Assembly (NCBI RefSeq): GCF_028532485.1
Contig: NZ_CP116942.1
Location: forward strand, 620,001 to 684,000
Length of the DNA: 64,000 bases
Source: Iamia majanohamensis
GTDB taxonomy: Bacteria; Actinomycetota; Acidimicrobiia; Acidimicrobiales; Iamiaceae
Reading direction: 5' to 3'
Below the pieces are notes generated by a model. That model searched no databases and was not told the origin of the DNA. It was given only the letters and a program-made list of their open reading frames with translations. The position numbers were made by a program, and so were the translations under genes. Positions 41,843-50,531 of the stretch are shown here, one piece after another (the first letter of the stretch is position 1; each line of letters starts with the position of its first letter).

Positions 41843-43860
41843 ACGCCTCCCTCGGCACCGCCGGGGTCGCGCTCGCCCTCGCCGCCAGCGTGGGCGGCGT
41901 GCTCACCGTCGTGGTGGCCCAGGCCAAGGGGCGTCCCGCCCTCCTGCGCCAGGTCCCCTCCTTCGTGGGCCTGGCCGCCCTCGGCGCCGTGCTCGCCGTG
42001 GTCGCCATGCAGCGGGCCCTGATCACCCGGGACTTCTCCGTCGAGTTCGTGGCCGAGAACGGCAGCCGGGCGACCTCACTGCCGTTCACCATCTCCACCA
42101 TGTGGTCCGCCCTGGAGGGGTCGATCCTGCTGTGGGGCCTGGTGCTGGTGGGCTACCTCGCCGCCGTGACCTGGAAGTTCCGCGACCGCCTCACCGACCC
42201 GCTCGTGGCCTGGGCCCTGCTGGCCATGTTCGTGGTCACCACCTTCTTCTTCGGGCTCATGGCCGGTCCCGCCAACCCCTTCCGCACCGTGCCCAACCCC
42301 CCGGCCGACGGGCCCGGGCCCAACCCGCTGCTGCAGGACCACCTGCTGATGGCGTTCCACCCGCCCATGCTCTACCTCGGCTACGTCGGCTTCACCGTGC
42401 CCTTCGCCTTCGCCATCGGTGCCCTCGTCACCGGGCGGGTGGGGGAGGGCTGGCTGGTGGAGACCCGGCGGTGGACCCTGTTCGCGTGGGGCTTCCTCAC
42501 CGTCGGCATCGTCCTCGGCGCCTGGTGGAGCTACGAGGTGCTCGGGTGGGGCGGGTACTGGGCGTGGGACCCCGTCGAGAACGCCTCGCTGCTGCCCTGG
42601 CTCACCGGCACCGCCTACCTGCACTCGGTGATGGTCCAGGAGCGGCGCGGGATGCTGCGGGTCTGGAACCTGTCGCTGCTCTGCGCCACCTTCGCCCTCA
42701 CCATCCTCGGCACCTTCATCACCCGGTCGGGGGTGCTGGACTCGGTGCATGCCTTCAGCGAGTCGACCATCGGCCCCCTCCTGCTCGGCTTCTTCGCCCT
42801 GGTGGTCGTGGTCACCCTCGGCCTGATCTTCTGGCGGGGCGACACCCTGCGGGCCCCGGGCCGCATCGACTCGCCGGTGTCGCGCGAGGGGGCCTTCCTG
42901 GCCAACAACGTGCTGTTCACGGGGTTCGCCTTCGTCGTGCTCTTCGGCACCGTCTTCCCCCTCCTCGCCGAGGCGCTCAACGACCGCCGGGTGTCGGTCG
43001 GCGTCCCCTACTTCAACCGCATGTCCGGCCCCATCGGGCTCATGCTCCTCTTCCTCATGGCGATCGCCCCCGCCCTGCCGTGGCGGAAGGCCTCGGTCGA
43101 GACCCTCTCGCAGCGCCTGCTGTGGCCCGCCTGGTTCGGCACCGGCACGGTGGTGGCCTGCGTGGTCGCCGGCGTGCGGGGGCTGGTGCCCCTCGTCGCC
43201 TTCGGGATGGGCGCCTTCGCGGCGGCGGCCGCCATCCGCCAGGTGGTCCTCGCCACCCGGCGCAACGGCTGGCGGGGCCTGGTGGGTCGCACCAACGGCG
43301 GCATGGTCGTGCACCTCGGCGTGGTGATGATCGCCATCGGCCTGGCCGCCTCGGGCTCCTTCGCCGAGCAGACCGAGGCCCGCCTGGCGCCCGGCGAGTC
43401 CCGCACCGTCCACGGCCACGAGGTCGCCTTCACCTCCTTCACCGAGTCCGACCGCGACCCGACCCGCACGATCCGCGAGGCCGAGATGGAGGTCGACGGG
43501 CGCGCCCTCGCCCCCCGGCTCCAGCGCTTCCCCAACGGCAGCCAGGAGATCGGCAAGCCCGCCGTGCGCTACGGGGTGGGCGACACCGTCTACCTGGCCC
43601 TGCTCGAGGGCCCCCGGGCCGACGGCACCATCCTCGTCCGCATCATCGTCCAGCCCCTCGTGGCCTGGCTGTGGGCCGGCGGGGCGCTGATGCTCGTGGG
43701 CACCCTGCTCTCGGCCTTCCCGGGGCGCCGCCGCCGGGGCACCGAGCCGACGTCCGCCCCCGCCGGGCGGGCCGACCGGCCCGACGCCCCCGAGGCCGAC
43801 GGTGGCGGCACCGCCGGCGCCGCGGGCGCACCCGACCGCGAACCGGTGGGCGCGCCGTGA
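41839..43860 (+). CDS. ccmF: Cytochrome c heme lyase subunit CcmF
   Basis: 673-residue polytopic membrane protein that attaches heme to apocytochrome c. The WWD domain is GGYWAWDPVENASLLPWLTG (about residues 236-255), with flanking heme-ligand His residues in AFHPPMLYLGY and AYLHSVMVQE. Around 14-15 helices and a large C-terminal outer domain precede the last helix (WLWAGGALMLVGTLLSAFPG). The GTG start overlaps the ccmE stop (GTGA). A 118-bp gap follows before ccmG. Confidence 0.95.
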   Translation: MNASLGTAGVALALAASVGGVLTVVVAQAKGRPALLRQVPSFVGLAALGAVLAVVAMQRALITRDFSVEFVAENGSRATSLPFTISTMWSALEGSILLWGLVLVGYLAAVTWKFRDRLTDPLVAWALLAMFVVTTFFFGLMAGPANPFRTVPNPPADGPGPNPLLQDHLLMAFHPPMLYLGYVGFTVPFAFAIGALVTGRVGEGWLVETRRWTLFAWGFLTVGIVLGAWWSYEVLGWGGYWAWDPVENASLLPWLTGTAYLHSVMVQERRGMLRVWNLSLLCATFALTILGTFITRSGVLDSVHAFSESTIGPLLLGFFALVVVVTLGLIFWRGDTLRAPGRIDSPVSREGAFLANNVLFTGFAFVVLFGTVFPLLAEALNDRRVSVGVPYFNRMSGPIGLMLLFLMAIAPALPWRKASVETLSQRLLWPAWFGTGTVVACVVAGVRGLVPLVAFGMGAFAAAAAIRQVVLATRRNGWRGLVGRTNGGMVVHLGVVMIAIGLAASGSFAEQTEARLAPGESRTVHGHEVAFTSFTESDRDPTRTIREAEMEVDGRALAPRLQRFPNGSQEIGKPAVRYGVGDTVYLALLEGPRADGTILVRIIVQPLVAWLWAGGALMLVGTLLSAFPGRRRRGTEPTSAPAGRADRPDAPEADGGGTAGAAGAPDREPVGAP

Positions 43861-43978
43861 GCGAGCGGACCCGATCACTCGGGCTCCTCGACGGCGGAGC
43901 CCGCGGAGCCGCCCGCGCTCTTGGGAGGCCGGCGACGCGCGGGAGGGCGTGGGTGGGTCCCGAGGGGGAGGTGCACCG

Positions 43979-44620
43979 ATGAGCGTGCGCGACCCCCAGG
44001 TCGAGGGGGCCGACGCCGGCGACGACGAGGTGGGGCCGGTGGCCCGCCCGGCCCGCCGAGGCCGCCTGGCGGCGCTGATCACCGTGCCCGTCGCGGTGGT
44101 GCTGATCGCCTTCGTGGTCATCCTCGCCACCCGGAACCCGGCCTCGGACCGCCAGGCCGAGAGCCCGCTGCTCGGCGAGGCCGCCCCCCGCATCGAGGGC
44201 ACCACCATCGAGGGGCGCCCGTTCGACTCCTCGGCCTACGACGGCCGTTGGCTGCTGGTGAACTTCTTCGCCACGTGGTGCGTCCCGTGCGTCCAGGAGC
44301 ACCCCGAGCTGGTCGCCTTCGACCGGGGCCAGTCCGAGGTCGACGGCACCCAGACCAACGTCGTGAGCGTGGTGTTCTCCGACGACGAGGCCGCCGTCGA
44401 GCGGTTCTTCGCCCGCAACGGCGGCGACTGGCCGGTGGTGCTCACCGACGACACCGTGGTGGCCCAGTGGGGCGTGGCCGGCGTCCCCGAGTCCTACCTG
44501 GTCGACCCGGGGGGCACGGTGCGGGCCAAGCTCGTCGGGGGCGTCACCGCCGCCGGCCTCGACCAGCTCGTGGCCGAGGTCGAGGCCGGGTCCCTGCCCC
44601 CGGACGAGGGGGGCGGCTGA
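43979..44620 (+). CDS. ccmG: Thiol-disulfide protein CcmG/DsbE (TlpA family)
   Basis: 213-residue membrane-anchored thioredoxin-fold protein that keeps the apocytochrome heme-binding cysteines reduced. One helix (about residues 29-50) precedes the thioredoxin domain, whose active site is WCVPC (101-104) in NFFATWCVPCVQEHPEL, with the cis-Pro loop GVAGVPESYLVD. ATG start with GAGGGGGAG upstream; the stop overlaps ccmH (TGATG). Confidence 0.93.
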   Translation: MSVRDPQVEGADAGDDEVGPVARPARRGRLAALITVPVAVVLIAFVVILATRNPASDRQAESPLLGEAAPRIEGTTIEGRPFDSSAYDGRWLLVNFFATWCVPCVQEHPELVAFDRGQSEVDGTQTNVVSVVFSDDEAAVERFFARNGGDWPVVLTDDTVVAQWGVAGVPESYLVDPGGTVRAKLVGGVTAAGLDQLVAEVEAGSLPPDEGGG

Positions 44621-45102
44621 TGTCGCGCCGGCTGATGTGGGTGCTCCTCGCCGTGGTGGCGGTGGGGGCCCTGGCCCTCGGGTCCCGCCCCGACGAGGCC
44701 CGCACCGCCGACGAGCGGGTGCAGGACATCGGCGGGGAGCTCCGCTGCCCCACCTGCGCGGGCCAGGCGGTGGCCACCAGCGACGCCCCGGCGGCCGAGG
44801 CCATCCGCAGCCAGATCCGGGCCGACGTGGAGGCGGGCCGCAGCGACGACACCATCCGGGCCCGCCTCACCGCCTCCTACGGCGACGACATCCTCCTCAA
44901 CCCGCCCCGCTCCGGCTTCGCCGGCCTGGTGTGGGTCGTGCCCGTCGCCGCCGTCGTCGTCGCCTTCGGGGGGCTGGCCCTGGCCTTCCGACGCTGGGAG
45001 CGCACCGGCCCCTCGGGGCCCAGCCGGCGGGACCGGGAGCTGGTGGCCGCCGCCCTCGGCCAGGACCCGGGCGACAGCCACGGCGAGGGCTCCGGGCGAT
45101 GA
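44620..45102 (+). CDS. ccmH: Cytochrome c maturation protein CcmH/CcmL
   Basis: 160-residue protein with the LRCPTC motif (C43 and C46) that reduces apocytochrome c together with CcmG. Signal-type helix at residues 5-21, a small three-helix domain facing outside with GDDILLNPPRSGFAG, a second membrane helix (about residues 103-122) and a basic tail. TGATG overlap at the start, ATGA overlap at the end. Confidence 0.92.
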   Translation: MSRRLMWVLLAVVAVGALALGSRPDEARTADERVQDIGGELRCPTCAGQAVATSDAPAAEAIRSQIRADVEAGRSDDTIRARLTASYGDDILLNPPRSGFAGLVWVVPVAAVVVAFGGLALAFRRWERTGPSGPSRRDRELVAAALGQDPGDSHGEGSGR

Positions 45103-45917
45103 CGCCGCCGGCGCGGCCCGCGTCGGGACGTGACGAGGGCACCGAGTTCCTGCTCCAGAGCCTGCGCGACCTCGAGGCCGAGCGCGAGGCCGGCGACATC
45201 GACGAGGACGACTACCAGGCGCTGAAGGACGACTACACGGCCCGCGCCGCCGCCGCCCTCCGCGCCGAGGAGAAGGGCCGACCCGCGCCGGTGGCCCCCC
45301 CGGCGGATCGGCCCCGCACCCAGCGCCTCCTGGTGGTGGCGGGGGTCGTGGCCTTCGCCGTCCTCGCCGGGGTCCTCGTGGCCCAGGCCGTGGGCCGGCG
45401 CGACGACGGCCAGGGCATCACCGGCGAGGTGACCCAGTCGCCCACCCAGGCCGCGTCGGAGTGCATCCAGCTCACCTCCTCGTCCCAGCTGGTCGACGCC
45501 CTTCCGTGCTACCAGGAGGTCCTGGCCGAGGACCCCGACAACGCGGTGGCCCACACCTACCTGGGCTGGACCCTCTTCCTCACCGCCCGCCAGGCGGGCG
45601 GCGACCTCCCCCAGGACGTGGTGGTCGACCTCGTGGTGCGGGCCCAGGACCAGCTGGACCAGGCGGTCGAGGCCGACCCCGGGTACGCCGACGCCCGCGC
45701 CTTCCAGGCCGTGCTCGCCCTGCGCCAGGGGCGCTACGAGGAGGCCCAGGCCCAGCTGGACGCCTTCGACGAGCTCGACGCCCCGGCCGACATGCAGTCC
45801 CTCGTCGACGGGATCCGCCAGGAGGTCACCGACGGCCTCGCCGGCGAGGCCCCCACGACACCCCCCGAGGGATCCGCTCCCCCCGACCCCTCGACCCCGA
45901 CGACCGCCCCCGGCTGA
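45099..45917 (+). CDS. ccmI: TPR-type cytochrome c maturation protein, CcmI-like
   Basis: 272-residue protein. The N-terminal region FLLQSLRDLEAEREAGDIDEDDYQALKDD (about residues 17-45) is the conserved helix of CcmI, followed by one membrane helix (LLVVAGVVAFAVLAGVLVAQ) and a TPR-like domain (ALPCYQEVLAEDPDNAVAHT, then ARAFQAVLALRQGRYEEAQ). CcmI binds apocytochrome C-termini and hands them to CcmF/H. The N-terminal helix pair is reduced compared with proteobacterial CcmI, so assignment rests partly on operon position. Last gene of the operon; ATGA start overlap. Confidence 0.82.
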   Translation: MTPPARPASGRDEGTEFLLQSLRDLEAEREAGDIDEDDYQALKDDYTARAAAALRAEEKGRPAPVAPPADRPRTQRLLVVAGVVAFAVLAGVLVAQAVGRRDDGQGITGEVTQSPTQAASECIQLTSSSQLVDALPCYQEVLAEDPDNAVAHTYLGWTLFLTARQAGGDLPQDVVVDLVVRAQDQLDQAVEADPGYADARAFQAVLALRQGRYEEAQAQLDAFDELDAPADMQSLVDGIRQEVTDGLAGEAPTTPPEGSAPPDPSTPTTAPG

Positions 45918-46044
45918 CCCCACCCGCCGGCGGCTGGATGGCAGGGGACGTCAGGGGGCGAGGCGGACCGCCAGGCGGGACACGAGGACGCGCACAGCCG
46001 CTGCGATGGATCCGCCACGGAGGCCACCGCGGCGGTGGGCGTGG

Positions 46045-46204
46045 GGGCCGGCGCAGCCGCTGGGGGGTGCGGGGGGTCTCCCCCCGCAGAGGCGGGGAGG
46101 GGGCGAGGGACGAGCCCCCGACCGCCGGGATCGGTTCGGCGCGGCCGCAGGCCGCACGCCCAGCTCGAGGGAACGGAGCGAGCGCAGCGAGCGAGTGACC
46201 TCGA
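46045..46204 (+). repeat. Dispersed GC-rich repeat, copy 3
   Basis: Begins GGGCCGGCGCAGCCGCTGGG, contains a GGGGGGTCTCCCCCC hairpin, then GAGGGACGAGCC, and ends GGAGCGAGCGCAGCGAGCGA. It lies between the ccm operon and the end of the convergent phosphatase gene and may end both transcripts. The rest of 45918-46208 shows no gene. Confidence 0.65.
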
Positions 46205-46208
46205 AGAC

Positions 46209-46679
46209 CTACGGCCGCGGGTCGACGAAGGTGGCGGTGGTGATGCGGCCCTCGGCGTCGACGTCGAGGCGGTACAGCGTGCCCTTGGGCAGCCCCTCGC
46301 GGTCGTCGACGTCCACGCCGTCGGCGCGCAGGGCGGTGAGGGCGGAGGGGATCACGTCGCCGTGGCTCGAGAGGGCGGCGTCGGTGCCCTCGGAGGCGAG
46401 CTGCCAGAGCAGGGTCGTGGTGGAGCGGGCGGTGGCCCCCTCGAGCAGCGACGGGTGGGTCTCGACCTCGAGGCCCCGGGCGGCGGCCACGCCCTCGACC
46501 GTCTGGCGGCAGCGGACGGCGGCGCTGGAGAGCACCCGGTCGACGGCGGCCCCGTCGAGGTGGCGGGTGATGGCATCGGTCTGGTGGCGGCCCTTCTCGC
46601 TGAGCGGGCGCTCGGCGTCGGCGCCGGTCCACTCGGCCCGCCGACCGGCGTGGGCGTGGCGGACGAGGTAGAGGGTCAC
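46209..46679 (-). CDS. Histidine phosphatase family protein, SixA-like
   Basis: 156-residue phosphatase of the RHG fold. The phosphohistidine motif is YLVRHAHAG (R7, H8); VLSSAAVRCRQTVEGVA contains the second Arg, and LSSHGDVIPS the second His. Length and the RHAxAG form match SixA, which removes phosphate from phosphorelay histidines. Leaderless TACGGT box 8 nt before the GTG. Confidence 0.87.
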   Translation of the reverse strand: MTLYLVRHAHAGRRAEWTGADAERPLSEKGRHQTDAITRHLDGAAVDRVLSSAAVRCRQTVEGVAAARGLEVETHPSLLEGATARSTTTLLWQLASEGTDAALSSHGDVIPSALTALRADGVDVDDREGLPKGTLYRLDVDAEGRITTATFVDPRP

Positions 46680-46687
46680 GACGGGCG

Positions 46688-46693
46688 ACCGTA
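46688..46693 (-). promoter_or_regulatory. Leaderless -10 box (TACGGT)
   Basis: TACGGT on the minus strand, 8 nt before the SixA-like GTG start. Confidence 0.5.
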
Positions 46694-46774
46694 GTGGCCC
46701 TCCGTCGCGCCCGTCGATGGCGGTCGGGTCGGTCGGAGGTCACACCCGGCGGCGCGGGCCGGCCGGTCGCGCCG

Positions 46775-47890
46775 TCAGCGGCGCAGGGCCCGCAGCCCCG
46801 CCAGCACCTCGGGCAGGGCGCCGAGGAGGGCATCGACGTCGGCGTCGGTGGTCGACCAGCCGACCGAGACCCGGAGGGATCGCAGGGCGTCCACGCCCAT
46901 GGCCGCGAGGGTCGGGGACGGCTCGAGGGACTCCGACGAGCAGGCCGACCCCGAGTGGCAGGCCACGCCCGCCCGGTCCAGGCCCAGCAGGACGGCCTGG
47001 GGCTCGACGTCGTCCACGCCCAGGCACACCAGGTGGGGGAGGCGCTCGACCGGGTCGCCGTGGACCCGGACGCCGTCGAGGTCGACCACGCCGTCCAGGA
47101 CGCGGTCGGTCAGGCGGCGGGCCTCGGCCTCCTCGGCGGCCAGGGCCGGGCCGGTGAGGGCGGCGGCGGCCGCGCCCACCCCGGCGAGGGCGGCGACCGG
47201 CTCCAGCCCGGCCCGGCGGGCCCGCTCCTGGTCGCCGCCCACGAGCAGCGGGTCGAGCCGGAGGCCGCGCCGGACGAGGAGCACGCCGGTCCCGGCGGGG
47301 GCGCCCCACTTGTGGCCGCTCACCGACAGCAGGTCGGCGCCGAGCTCGCGGAAGGCCACGGGCACGTGGCCGACGGCCTGGGCGGCGTCGACGTGGACCA
47401 GCGCCGGGTGGTCGCGGACCGCCTCGACCACCGCCGCCACCGGCTGGGTGGTGCCGACCTCGTGGTTGCCCCACTGCACGTGGACCACCGAGGTGTCGGG
47501 CCGCAGCGCGGCCCGCACCGCGTCGGGGTCGACGCGCCCGAGGCCGTCCACGCCGACGACGGTCACCTCGCCGTGCCGGCCGGCGGCGGCGGTGACCGCG
47601 GAGTGCTCCACGGCGGTCAGGACCTGGTGGTCGCCCCGGCCGGCCGCGCCCCAGCAGGCGGCGGTGATCGACTCGGTCGCGCCGCTGGTGAGCACCACCT
47701 CGCGGGGGCGGGCACCCAGGAGCCCCGCCACCTGCTCACGGGCCGTCTCCAGCCGGACCCGGGCCTCGAGGCCCTCGGCGTGGAGCCGCCCGGGGTCGCC
47801 GCCCTCGGCCCCGAGGGCGTCGACCAGGGCCCGGCGCGCCTCGGGGCGCAGCGGGGAGGTGGAGGCGTGGTCGAGGTAGTGGCGGGTCAC
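46775..47890 (-). CDS. Cysteine desulfurase (NifS/IscS family)
   Basis: 371-residue PLP enzyme that takes sulfur from cysteine for Fe-S clusters or thiolation. N-terminal YLDHASTSPLRPEA, TSGATESITAA, HVDAAQAVGHVPV and the PLP lysine in SVSGHKWGAPAG are present. The persulfide Cys lies in the flexible loop SGSACSSESLEPSP. The Fe-S regulator and Mrp genes lie 0.7-1.5 kb away, suggesting a local Fe-S group. The gene ends 95 bp before the phosphatase start. Confidence 0.92.
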   Translation of the reverse strand: MTRHYLDHASTSPLRPEARRALVDALGAEGGDPGRLHAEGLEARVRLETAREQVAGLLGARPREVVLTSGATESITAACWGAAGRGDHQVLTAVEHSAVTAAAGRHGEVTVVGVDGLGRVDPDAVRAALRPDTSVVHVQWGNHEVGTTQPVAAVVEAVRDHPALVHVDAAQAVGHVPVAFRELGADLLSVSGHKWGAPAGTGVLLVRRGLRLDPLLVGGDQERARRAGLEPVAALAGVGAAAAALTGPALAAEEAEARRLTDRVLDGVVDLDGVRVHGDPVERLPHLVCLGVDDVEPQAVLLGLDRAGVACHSGSACSSESLEPSPTLAAMGVDALRSLRVSVGWSTTDADVDALLGALPEVLAGLRALRR

Positions 47891-47927
47891 GGTGGGGGGC
47901 CGCCGCCCGGGGTCCGGGGGCGGGAGG

Positions 47928-48482
47928 TCAGCAGCTCTCGTCGACGTAGGACTGGAGGCGGTCGGCGGCCGCGCCGACCTCCTCGTCGTCGGTCACGACC
48001 CCGGCGGCGTCGCGGGCCTCCTCGAGGGTGGAGGCGTCGGCGATCGCGGCCTCGAGGTCCTCGAAGCCCTGCAGGGTGGCCTCGGCGTCGTCGACCACGT
48101 CCTCGGGCGCGGTGGCCACGACCTCCTCGCCGACGGACACGAACTGGCCGGCGGCGTCCTGCAGCTGCTCGAGGGTGTCGTTGGGCAGGGTCTCGGTGAG
48201 GCCGTTCAGCTCGTCGTAGGCCGTGCAGAAGGCCTCCAGGTCGCCGGAGCCCTCGCCGCCGTCCTCGGTGTCGCCGCCGGGCTGGAGGTCGCCGCCCTCG
48301 GCGTCGTCCCCCTCGGCCTCGGTGCTGTCGGTGTCGTCGTCGACGGAGGTGTCGGCCTCCTCCTCGGCGGCGGCGGTGGTCGTCGTGGCGGCGGCGTCGT
48401 CCCCGCCGTCGTCGTCGCCGCACGCGCCGAGCAGCAGGGCGGCGAGCAGCAGGGGGAGGAGGACGAGGGTCGGTCGGCGCAC
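47928..48482 (-). CDS. Uncharacterised acidic lipoprotein
   Basis: Not recognised. 184 residues: a signal peptide with lipobox (LLLAALLLGAC), then a long Asp/Glu/Thr/Ala-rich linker of about 70 residues, then a helical domain of about 110 residues (LEAFCTAYDELNGLTETLPN to LQSYVDESC) with two cysteines that could pair. The GTG at 48482 was chosen because AGGAG stands 5 nt before it. Its general plan, a C-terminal helical domain after a disordered acidic linker, is shared with the lipoprotein at 58185. Function unknown. Confidence 0.8.
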   Translation of the reverse strand: MRRPTLVLLPLLLAALLLGACGDDDGGDDAAATTTTAAAEEEADTSVDDDTDSTEAEGDDAEGGDLQPGGDTEDGGEGSGDLEAFCTAYDELNGLTETLPNDTLEQLQDAAGQFVSVGEEVVATAPEDVVDDAEATLQGFEDLEAAIADASTLEEARDAAGVVTDDEEVGAAADRLQSYVDESC

Positions 48483-48555
48483 GGGTGCTCCTGGTGTCGG
48501 GTCCCGGTCCACCGCCGGGGCCGGGCGACCCTACCGGGCGCCGGGGCGGGCCCGG

Positions 48556-49287
48556 TCAGCCCGAGACGCTGGTGATGCACACCTCGTCGCCCCGGGCCAG
48601 GGAGGCGAGGGTCTCGGGGGTGGCGTCGTCGTCCGCCGCCAGCGTGGCGAGCAGGCCCCGCACCATGCCGCGGTCGACGGCGCAGATGACGGGGTGCTCC
48701 ACGGCGGCGTCGCCGAAGGGGCAGTGCTCGGACACGATGCGCAGCTCGCCCCTGGCGTCCTCGGTGCGGGCGGCGAAGCCGTGGGCGGAGAGGGCGTCGG
48801 CGGCGGCGTGGAGGGCGGCCCGCACGCTGCGGGGCGCCTCGTCGTCCAGGCCGGCGGCCATGGTGCGGCCGTAGTGCTCGCCCACCTCCTCGGCCACCCG
48901 CTCGGCCCGCACCGGGCCCAGCTCGGTGAGGGCCCGGCCGAGCAGGGCCATCAGGATCTCGTCGTGGCGCACCGGGACGTCCAGGCTGACCTGCTCCGCG
49001 GTGCACCGGTAGCGCTTCGAGGGGCGCCCGGCGCCGCCCGTGCCGGAGCGGTCGACGCCGACGTCCAGGTGCCCGGCCCCGGCCAGCTTGTCCAGGTGGT
49101 GGCGGGCCACGTTGGGGTGGAGGTCGCAGGCCTCGGCCACCTCGGCCGCGGTCACGCCGTCGGGCCGCTCGTGGGCGAGCAGGTAGATGCGACGACGGGT
49201 GGGGTCGCCGAAGGACGCCGTGATGGCCGTGACCGCAGAGGAGAAGTCGGTCGGGGACAGGCCCGGGCTGCGGGGAGCGGAGGGCAC
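48556..49287 (-). CDS. SufR-like winged-helix regulator with Fe-S-type cysteines
   Basis: 243-residue regulator. The N-terminal winged helix reads FGDPTRRRIYLLAHE and LHPNVARHHLDKLAGAGHL, with GAGRPSKRYRC typical of the SufR/DeoR-like group. C189 and C202 are separated by 12 residues (HCPFGDAAVEHPVIC), as in SufR, which senses Fe-S status; a third Cys (C237) lies near the end. It is divergent from mrp, an Fe-S carrier gene, and one gene from a cysteine desulfurase, which supports an Fe-S role. Leaderless TAGGCT 6 nt before the GTG. Confidence 0.82.
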   Translation of the reverse strand: MPSAPRSPGLSPTDFSSAVTAITASFGDPTRRRIYLLAHERPDGVTAAEVAEACDLHPNVARHHLDKLAGAGHLDVGVDRSGTGGAGRPSKRYRCTAEQVSLDVPVRHDEILMALLGRALTELGPVRAERVAEEVGEHYGRTMAAGLDDEAPRSVRAALHAAADALSAHGFAARTEDARGELRIVSEHCPFGDAAVEHPVICAVDRGMVRGLLATLAADDDATPETLASLARGDEVCITSVSG

Positions 49288-49293
49288 GCCGGT

Positions 49294-49299
49294 AGCCTA
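49294..49299 (-). promoter_or_regulatory. Leaderless -10 box (TAGGCT)
   Basis: TAGGCT on the minus strand, 6 nt before the SufR-like GTG. Confidence 0.5.
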
Positions 49300-49388
49300 C
49301 CCAGCACCCCGGTGCGCGCCTCGGGCGGTCGGCGCCACCGTCCCGCGCCGGACCCGGCGCGAGCCCCGTCCGCAGGAGAGTCCCACCC

Positions 49389-50531
49389 ATGCCGGTCACC
49401 GAAGCCGACGTCCTCGAGGCGCTGCGCCCCGTCGAGGACCCCGAGCTGCACCGGAGCATCGTCGACCTGGGCATGGTGAAGGGCGTGGCCGTCGACGGCG
49501 GCACCGTCGCCGTGCGGGTCGCCCTCACCGTGGCCGGCTGCCCCCTCCGGGCCGAGATCACCAACCGGGTCACCGAGGCGGCCGAGGGCCTCGACGGCAT
49601 CGAGCGGGCCGACGTCGACTTCACCGTCATGACCGACGAGGAGCGTGCCGCGGTGCGCGAGGTGGTCCACGGCGACCCCGCCTCCACCGCCGGCAGCCAG
49701 GCCGCCCACGGCCACGCCGAGGGCCGGGCCATCCGCTTCGCCGAGCCCGACTGCCCCACCCGGGTCCTGCTCGTGGCCTCGGGCAAGGGCGGCGTGGGCA
49801 AGTCGTCGGTCACCACCAACCTGGCCATCTCCCTGGCCCAGCGGGGCAAGAGCGTCGCCGTGGTCGACGCCGACGTCTGGGGCTTCTCGATCCCGCGCAT
49901 GATCGGGGTCCAGCACCCCCCGATGGTCATCGACGGCATGCTCGTGCCCCCGGAGACCCACGGCGTGCGCTGCATCTCGATGGGCTTCTTCGCCGAGGAG
50001 GACACGCCGGTCATCTGGCGTGGCCCCATGCTCCACAAGGCCCTGGAGCAGTTCCTCACCGACGTCTACTGGGACGACCCGGACTACCTGCTCGTCGACC
50101 TGCCGCCCGGCACCGGCGACATCGCCATCTCGCTGGCGTCGTTCCTGCCGCGGGGCGAGGTCTACGTCGTCACCACCCCGCAGCCGGCGGCCCAGAAGGT
50201 CGCCCAGCGGGCCGGGTTCATGGCCCAGAAGGTGAACCTCGAGGTCAAGGGCGTGATCGAGAACATGAGCTGGTTCACCGGCGACGACGGCACCCGCTAC
50301 GAGCTCTTCGGCTCCGGCGGCGGCGAGGAGCTGGCCTCCACCCTGGGCACCAAGATGCTGGGGCAGGTGCCGCTCGTCCCGGCCCTCCGCGAGGGCTCCG
50401 ACGCCGGCCGCCCCATCACCGTCGAGGAGCCCGACGGCGAGGCCTCCCGGGCCTTCGCCGAGGTGGCCCGCACCATCGACGTCGACCTCGCCCCCACCCG
50501 CCGCTACCACCGCGAGCTCAAGATCGTCTGA
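49389..50531 (+). CDS. mrp: Mrp/ApbC (NBP35-type) Fe-S carrier ATPase
   Basis: 380-residue P-loop protein. An N-terminal MIP18/DUF59 domain (residues 5-85; LHRSIVDLGMVKGVAVDG, VAGCPLRAEI) is joined to the ATPase with VASGKGGVGKSSVTTNLAI (deviant Walker A), DADVWGFSIPRM and DLPPGTGDI. It transfers Fe-S clusters to target proteins. The CxxC pair found in many homologs is absent: the segment reads MSWFTGDDGTRYELFGSGGG, so cluster binding may rely on other residues; some actinobacterial homologs may share this. AGGAGAG stands before the ATG. Confidence 0.92.
   Translation: MPVTEADVLEALRPVEDPELHRSIVDLGMVKGVAVDGGTVAVRVALTVAGCPLRAEITNRVTEAAEGLDGIERADVDFTVMTDEERAAVREVVHGDPASTAGSQAAHGHAEGRAIRFAEPDCPTRVLLVASGKGGVGKSSVTTNLAISLAQRGKSVAVVDADVWGFSIPRMIGVQHPPMVIDGMLVPPETHGVRCISMGFFAEEDTPVIWRGPMLHKALEQFLTDVYWDDPDYLLVDLPPGTGDIAISLASFLPRGEVYVVTTPQPAAQKVAQRAGFMAQKVNLEVKGVIENMSWFTGDDGTRYELFGSGGGEELASTLGTKMLGQVPLVPALREGSDAGRPITVEEPDGEASRAFAEVARTIDVDLAPTRRYHRELKIV

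Noticed and set aside
43857-43982. A 41-codon frame between ccmF and ccmG beginning GTGAGCGAG
   Set aside because: It overlaps ccmF by 4 bp like true genes here, but the product is Arg/Gly-rich with no pattern, and ccm operons have no gene at this place.
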